A stretch of 64,000 nucleotides of DNA from Undaria pinnatifida (taxonomy: Eukaryota > Sar > Phaeophyceae > Laminariales > Alariaceae). The notes below the pieces were generated by a model. The model did no database searches. It saw nothing but the letters and a program-made list of their open reading frames with translations, and had not been told where the DNA came from. Position numbers and translations under genes: made by a program. The stretch lies in NCBI GenBank assembly GCA_012845835.1, contig JABAKD010000018.1:4858116-4922115 (forward strand), given 5' to 3'. Positions 34,931-43,900 of the stretch are shown here, in pieces; the first letter of the stretch is position 1, and every line of letters begins with the position of its first letter.

Positions 34931-37900
34931 GGGGCGGGGGGGGGGGGGCGTGTGGGGCAGCTCAATATGTGCGTGGAAACTATACATTATTTTGAGGGGA
35001 TAAATGCGACGGTTTTGGAAATAATGCATCAGTTTATAATGTATATCCTGGGGTAAGTCGTACAATCAGTGAATAAAGAAAGGGTGTAGTGTTCGAGGGG
35101 GGGGGGGGGGGGATGGGTTGGCGAGGGGGGGGGGGGGGGGGGGGGCACAGCGGCATGGATGGCTCTCGAAAGATAATGAGGTGATATCCTGTGCGTGAAG
35201 TGTTTAATAATCTGGCGGATTTCGATATTTGGTGGGGCGTTTGAGTAAGGGAGAGCAAGTATGACTTTACCCCCCTTGTACCGTGTAACCTTGATCCGTA
35301 AACCATTCAAAAAATTTATAGCTGGTAAATATATTATAAAAATCAAAATACACTCCAGCTGTGAGATCGAATATTTTGTCGAAACTCATATTTGCAAGCT
35401 GTGTGTGATACTCCGATCACGCGTATTACTGATGTGTGTGTCGTCATTGAGGACATAGGTCGGCGACTCCCGTTGGAACTACGATGTAGATCTATCAGGG
35501 TCAACAGGGTGATGTTAGTCAGTCTGTGCGCGGAACTTGAAAAAAGCCCTTAAAACCCGTTTATGAGGGGGACAAAATCTGACACCTGTAGAAGGAAATT
35601 CATCAGTTTGTCACGTGAATCCTGTAAGCCGAATGACCGGTGAGGGGAGAGCGGAGTTTTCACGGACGTGGGGGGGGGGGGGGCGGGGGGGCGAAAAAAT
35701 CATGTCGCATAGATTTGCTACACGCGTGGTGCTAGGTCAAGGACGTGGGGGGGGGGGGGGGGGTATCATCTCGCATAGATGTAGGGGTTTGCTATACGCG
35801 TGATGCTAGGTCTAGGCGATGGTGCGGGTGATGGAGAAGGAGGAGGCGTTAGGGGGGGGAGCGGGGGGGGCGGGGGGGGGCGAGGTAAGGATTTTCAAGG
35901 GGTTGAAGTCTCACGAAATATAAAATACTCCAGCTGTGAGATCGAAGATTTGGTCGAAACTCATCGTTGCAAGCTTGTTGTGTGTAATACTCCGATCGCG
36001 CGTATCACGCATATATGTAGGTGCTTGCTATACGCGTGGTGCTAGGTCTAGGTGATCGTGCGGGTGGTGGGGCGTTGGGGGGAGGGGGGCGGGGGAAAAT
36101 GAACGAAAGCTATGCGTCATGGATGGCTAGGAAGATAATGACGTGATATCAGTTGCGTAGAAGTGTTTACTATTCTGGCCGATTTCGATTGTATGTAGGT
36201 GGGGCGTTTGAACAAAAGGGTGGGGAGAAACTTCAGTATGTGCGCGGAAACAATAAACCCTTAAAGGGGACAAATCTGACGGTTGTAGCAAGAAGACATG
36301 CCTTTATATCACCCGCCTGGTATTGTTTAATATTCTAGATTTTAAGTTAGATGGCCAGAAAGATAATAAGGTGAAATCAGCTGGCTGGTACAAGAAGTGT
36401 TTACTACTCTGGCAGATTTTGGTTAGTAGGTGGGGCGTTTGAACGAGAGGGATCGGGTCGGGAGGGGCGGGCGGGACACTTCAAGATGTGCGCGGAAAGT
36501 ATTACTCCTTAAATGGGATGAATCTGACTGTTGTAACAAGAAGACATCCCTTTATATATATCACCTTTCCTGATATTGCTTATTATTCTACAAGGTTTGA
36601 TGTTAGATGTGGTATGTTAACACAATCTTTGGGTGTGGTAAACAACGTGTTAAAGCTTCATAGTTTGTTGTTGTACACGAATCGCAAGACACAATATTTC
36701 AATCGATAGGTAAAACCATGCAGTTACCATCATTTTCTGACATACATCGCTAATTATTCGAGCGAAGCGAGTTTCTAATTCCCACATGCGGTCCCCCCGT
36801 AATAGCGCTCTACTCGAAAAAAAAAATTCGTGTGTTTGTACGCTTTAACTTGAATTTAGAACAGGTCACCAGAAAAATGGGTGCTGTGGTGGCGGACGCA
36901 CACGTCTGACGACAGTTACATCTATCAGCTGTCGCTCGTTTTAGCGACAGCTACAATATCTTATAAGAGAGATACATATCGCAAAATGCAACAACAGGCG
37001 AGGTGATGTGGTGTATGTCTGACCTGTGCGTCGTTGGGGTTGATGCCCCAGTTGACGTGGTTGGGGCAGCCGGTGTCGGATCCCCCCCAGCGCATCATGG
37101 CAGACCCAGACCCGCTGTTGTTGGGCAAGAGCAAGAAAACATGTTACCGTAGGCATAGAGATGCAAAGCGAGTTTGAGATTTCTGCGTCTTTTATTTCTG
37201 TATTCCGATACGGCGAGACGCGTGCTATTAATACGATAGATGTAATATTAAGGTATACCGTTTTTTGGCGAAAATTGTTTTCTGAATGACGGGATTCCTT
37301 AACCCCCAATCGTCGGAATTTCATTTTTGGCTTTTCAGTACATTTCGTTGAATACCTGGGCCATAATAGGTTAAGTTTAACGGGCTTGTCTGCCTAAATA
37401 TAATTTTTGGGTACGTTATCATTTTTGGGTACGTTTTATAGATAGACCTCCTTAGGTGACATGCCTCGGGAGAAAAAAGGGTAGCACATCTACTGTGTAG
37501 CACGCTACGAGACCAAGACCTATATAAACTAAACCCCAGATCACCTTCATGGTTCCACATCTATCTCCACGGCACTCTGGAGGTGGGATCGGTCGCCTAC
37601 GGAAACTATAATAAATAGCATGTCAGAGCAGGGTGGGGGCAAGTCAGTAACTGGTTGGCTCGGACCTACATATATATATCTGATGTGTTGTTACTGTTAT
37701 AGGCATGTTGACCGTTTTCATCTTTCTTTGCAATCAGAAAATAACGTGAAGAAGACACCACACGAGAAAAACGAATGCTGCGCGGTACGAAAAAAGGAGC
37801 ATTCCGTTTTTTTTACCCCCGAGGCATCTGCACAAACATGATGAGGAGCTCAGCACCTGACGCAAAAACGGTTTCGGAAAGATACATAAGAACCGCTTCT

Positions 37901-40900
37901 ACACCCGGCGAACAAATTACAATTTCGGAAATATTTCGAAAACAAAAAGAAGAGCGAAATTTGTAAAAAAAAATAGGGGTTGAGGACCAGCCCGGTGGTT
38001 CACAAAACGTTGGAATGTCCCAAACAGTGCTGCCTCTCTATCGTACAAGGCATCGAGTCATTTCTCTATTATAGATAGTGCGGTAGGGGGTGGAATTTTG
38101 GGGTTAAATGTTTCTTTCTGGCCGATTGAACTGACTCAAGAGACGCGTGCTACGACAGAGGTATCACTTTTTGTCTGACATCTGGTTTTCGAGTGACGAG
38201 GTCCCTTGAACGGAGAATCGTCCCGAAACAGGTCATTCCCTTGATTTTTTGCATAATTTTCGTTGTTATACCTACGGTTCGTCATGGTATTTTTCATCCG
38301 GTGTTGTTGTAGCATTTTTTTTTCTCCGAGATTCAGTTTTTGGGATTCGTTAAAAAGGACATGTCTTAAGCTCCCAAAAATACGAGAGGTCTCGAAAAAA
38401 AAGTGGGTCACCTCCATGTTAACACGCGTCTCAAAGTGAAGAACTACCAAGTAAGTCATTGTTAGTCAAGTACTTTCACGAGTGTGTACAAGTACGTTTT
38501 TTTTTTGCAGGAATAACGCATAGAATATTTTGGTCGGCTTATTATGCTAACGAATTCCTTCGAAGTCCTGTTCCGGGCTGTGAGCTTTTGAGTGAGATCC
38601 TCACGTTAGGATCACAGAAATTCTTAAAATCTTTTGCATCCAAGCACCTACCGTGAGATGGCTCGAATTGATCGATCTGTTCAAATATAAAGAGTGAAAA
38701 AAAAGACAATCCCATGGGGGCTTCAACTTTTTTTTTTTTCTCTCTCCAACAACTCTCTCCAACAACAAGAACGAAAAAAAAAAATCGAAGATTTTTAGGG
38801 TTGAGGAGCCAGGTCATTTCACAATACGTTTGGCCTGGACATAAAATCGAAAAATATTGCGAAACAGCAAGACAAGAGCAAGATTTCGACCAATTTTGTG
38901 GTTGAGGAAGCCCGGACCGTTCACAAAACGCTTCATTATAAAAAAAAGCCCCTACGCTCTGTCTTACAACGCTTTCTACGAGTCACGTAACAAGAAACCA
39001 GCAAAGATACGACCTAGGCTGGGTTCTTCATTTAAAAAAAGGGTGAGCCTTTTACGCCAACTTCACAATAACATATATATTCCTGCATTAATTATTTTGC
39101 CATAATATCCACAAGGACTATCATGGGAGTCAACCAGACGGGAATTCCCATAGAGAACGGGACGGGACGGGTATTCTCGTCCCGTCCCATCGTGAAACGT
39201 CTCCCGTCCACGACCTCCCGTCCCATCCCATCATGTTTTTCCTACCCATTTCCGTCCCATATGGCCGAAATAGTATCCTCCCGTCCTCCCGTCCCCACCT
39301 TGCTTCCCATCCCATCGTCGGATACTTTCTCCCGTCCCATCACTTCCCATCCCGTTGGTAGGATAATTTATCCCGTCCCACTTGCTTCCCGTCCCGCTAT
39401 CCCCGTGCTCCCGTTCCCATGACCATTGTGGACATGCTGCTCCCATTTTCAGTTCCCATCTTCCTCCCATTTGCGCTTTCCACTCAACCTCCCAAATCTC
39501 CTATTTGCACTTCCCACTTACGTGTAGTGTCTCAGTTTCAGTAGAAAAAGTTGTATTTTATACTGTATTTCTATATATATATATTGTAGACTATGTGAAT
39601 ATTGGATTTAAATATTTATTGTTGTGGTACGCTGTCAGCTCTCCCATTTTATTTATTTATTTTTTCACTCTTGGAGAGAAACGCACCACACACGCACCAC
39701 ACACGCACTACACACACGTTCCTCATGGCGGAATCGGCCGGCGGTGGCTCGGCTTCTGAGCCTCCGGCACAGCCAATTCCGTCATTTGCGATCAGTGGTA
39801 CTCCCGTGAATAAGATGGGTGCAGGCGTTGGGAGAAACAAGCAGACGTCAGGGGTTTTCTTGGTCTTGTTTTCTACAAAAAACCCACGAGGTTTTGTTCT
39901 TTCCTTTTTTGTTGGATGGGTCTCTACGAGCAATTTTAAAAAGTTTCATCGTGTCATTTTCATATAATATCTGATACCTCGTTTTCATTTTCAGAATCAT
40001 CTTTGCACGCAATGTGTCCTCTTCACAAGGAACATATTATACAAATATAGCTATATTTTAGCAGATTTTTTATTTTATTGCCAGCGCTTCGGCATCTGAC
40101 ACCTACTGCATGTGCCGACGTACACGGCGGTAGACACTACTAGTTCGTAACGACGCTTGGGGGAGGCGGGGTGTACGTCCCGTTGAGCATCTATGTCCCG
40201 TTGACGACGTCCCACATATCCCCAGTGGGCTTCCCGTTGTCTTTCCCATCGACAACGGCAATTTTCCCATTGCCTTCCTCGTTGTCTTTCCCATCGACAA
40301 TGATAAATTTCCCATTGTTTCCCGTCCCACTATAAAACGTGATAGTCCCATCCCATCCCGTCTGAACGATAGGAGCCATATTCGATTCCCGTCCCGTCCT
40401 CATCAGTACAAAAACTCTTATCTTCCCGTCCCGTTCCCGTCCCGTCTAGAAAGCATGGGACATTTCCCGTCCCGTTCCCGTCCCGTCTAGAAAGCATGGG
40501 ACTTTTCCCGTCCCGTTTCCGTCCCGTCTAGACGCAAATTGTCCCGTCCCATCCCATCACAACGGGAGCAGAAAAACTGAGGATGGGATCCCGTCCCGTT
40601 GACAACGGGAGCCCAAATTTTTTCCTAGCAACACGGCCGTCCCGTCCCACACGGTGCCTGCGGTACCATGACAGTCCTTGTAAATATCACCCGCCTGGAT
40701 TTCGTATTACTGCGTTTCTTAGTGCTAATAATGTGTCCTGTCCTGTACAGTGCTGTAGCCTTCGACGTCCATGTGACATCCCTGTGGAGTATATGGTGGT
40801 TTGGGATGTTTACGGAAACTTGGGGTTCTCACAGCGTGTCGAGGGATTACTGTTCTGGTCCCCGGGTACATCATCAGCTGAATGGTTCGGCTATCTGTCA

Positions 40901-43900
40901 GCTGGGCAGTCGATGATACTACGATACCGAATCCTCATGTCTGTAACAAAAGCGTCATCCCATGCTAGAGGTGAGGCAGATGCTTCTGAGCTTCCAACAT
41001 GAGGAGCGCAATAGCTCACACGACTTCGAGCGAAGACCTTCGTTCGCGCAGTCGCGCAGTCCGACCGGTGTTTCTATGCGCTAGTCCTTTTTATATATAC
41101 TACAAGAACACTCGTGAAACTATCATCGTACAATACCCTCAGAAACGGGTTTTATAGTTTCCGCGCACAGACTGACTAAAATCACGCGGTTGACCCTGAT
41201 AGCTACACTGTAGTTGTAAGGGGAGTCGCCGACCTATATCCTTAATGAGGACACACAACTCCTAATGCGCGCGATCGGAGTATCACACACAGCTTGCAAA
41301 GATGAGTTTCGACGAAATCTTCGATCTCACAGCTGGAGTGTATCTTCATTTCATATAATATCCGAGATGGTTCGACTCACTTGAGGAGCCCAAGCGACCA
41401 GAAGGTCAGAATAAAACGTTTCTCCCGAAAGGTGCCACCCCTTGGTAGCGCGGGGTGACTCAAACACAATGGTACGGCTCGTGCGTGGGTGTGGCTCGGC
41501 GATAAAAAACATACGGCTGAATACTCTGTTCTCTTCGCCGCTGCGCGCAGCAAAGCGGCGGGTCTAGTGATCACGACAAGCGCTCAGCAACGCTCATGGC
41601 TACGGTAGGGGGAGAGTACACCACCGTCTGCGATGTCGTGTTTGCGCCACTCGCATTTGTGCGTCTGTACCTCACTTCTTGGACAAACCATTTTTGAGTC
41701 GTTTGGTCTGGCGCAGCGTAACTATCCATTCTGTTGCGGGCTCCAATTGTCGTAAAATCAACCAAGCCTACGGTAGGGGTGTGATATTGTTTTTATGGGG
41801 CCTTTGTTGTTTCGCGGTGGGTCGGGGTCACTCGCGCGAGTGACCCCCTCCCCCAGTTTTTTGGCGGGCTTAAGCTCTCGTGATATCTTAACTATGCGCT
41901 ATGGACCTGCAACGGAATGAGTGGTGAGCGACGCTGAGCCAAAACAACGTCCAGCATACTTTTGTCAGCGAGGCAGAGTCACCCGTACGAGTCCCTCAAG
42001 TCCACAAAAGAGTGAAAATGGGGGCGCCCCCCCCCTACCGCGTAGCATGTGGCCAACTAAAACAGCACGCAAGCTTCAGACGACACGAAAGAACAGGGAG
42101 TTGACCACTCGCGCGAATGATCCCAAGCCATCGCAACATTCCCCCCCCCCCCAATAAAAAAAATTGAACACCCTAACCATAGCCTTGGCCCAGATACAGC
42201 TATAGACGACACGTCTCTCACGACGTTTCTACACCTCCTGCGGCAGACATACTCTGAAAACCGAGGGAAATCAATCAAGCAGGAAGCCTAGTGGAAATGT
42301 TCAACCGAACGCCGCCCTCTTTCAATTGCCTCAATTCGATCCAGGGTACGATACAGTGCGGGTTCCTCGACTCAAGAGCGCCCCGTGACAAGCCGAAACA
42401 AGGCGCTCGTACTTAGCTACATCTTGCTCTTATCTGCATCAGGAAATATATATATACGATATATATATAAAGCTTTTAGTATAGGCCTGGCATGCCGACT
42501 TGACCGCTTTTAAATCCCGATGTTGTTGTCGTGGGCGCTGGTCACTTTTCCCGCCCTTTTTGCTGTGGCGTGGGATCACTCGCGCGCGAGTGACCCCCCC
42601 GTGTTCCTTTCCGCGGACTTGAGCCGTCGTGTTGCTTCATTTTTTTGTTGTACGAATCTTGAAGGGAATGGTAAAAGGTACGCTGAAGTGTTGTCGTCGG
42701 TGGGGTATAGAGTCACTCGTGCGAGTACCCTAAAACCAGTACTGAAAATGAGGGTATTTTAACGTCATAACATAATCATTATCATCATCACCATCATCAC
42801 CATCAAATCCTCATCATAACATCATCGTAACACCATCATAACATCATCATAACATCATCATGATATCATCATAACATCATCATAATATAATCGTAACAAT
42901 CATCATAACATCATCGTAACACCATCATAACATCATCGCAACATCATCACAACATCATCATAACATCATCGTAACATCCTCATAACATCACCATAACATC
43001 ATAACATCATCATAACATCATATCATAACATCATCATAACATCATAACACCATCATAATAACATCATCATAACATCACCATAACATCATCACAACCTCAT
43101 CATATCATCATCTTAACACCACCATAACATCATCATAACATCATCATAACATCATCATAACATCGTCTTAACATTATCATAACATCATCATAACATCATC
43201 ATAACATCATCATAAGATCACTATAACATGACTATAACATCATCACAACATCATCATAACATCGTCATAACATCATCATAACATCATCACAACTTCATCA
43301 TAACATCATCTTAACACCACCATAACATCATCATAACATCATCATAACATCATCACAACATCGTCATAACATCATCATAACATCATCATAACATCATCAT
43401 AACGTCATCATAACATCTCTATAACATGACCATAACACCATCACAACATCATCATAACACCATCTTAACACCACCATAACAGCATCATAACATCATCATA
43501 ACTTCATCCTACCATCGTCATAACACCCTCGTAACACCCCTCCCTAAGCACTGATATCGAAGCCATGGTCTCCCCAAAACACTTCCAAAACAGGAAAACA
43601 TTGGAGACCATGAGTTCGAAAGAATAACCCTAACTCCATACGCACGGAAGAAGAAAAAGCATTGAACTCAGGGGCAAAATAACCCTGTCAGTTTTTGCCA
43701 AGCTCTCGCTGTCGATGTTCGGGTGTGGTTGCAACGGACGTGTGATTACCTACACGAACTTGTGGTCGAAGTTGTAATGGCCTACACAACAACAATGGAG
43801 GTTTATGCTTACGAACAGCGAGATGAGTCTTTACCGTGGTTTCGTCAAGGAGTCGTGAGATGTGTTTCACGACGGAGTTGTGCCTGCATATTTACACGGA

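Noticed and set aside
37504-37550. Signal-peptide-like ORF (MKVIWGLVYIGLGLVA) upstream of exon 2 as the first exon of the YHYH gene
   Set aside because: Its only phase-compatible donor (GC|GTGCTA) lies inside the MITE-A terminal repeat. The exon at 45630-45479 has a better signal peptide, a consensus donor and the right phase. It stays possible as an alternative promoter exon, with a TATA-like TATTTATTATAG about 57 bases upstream.
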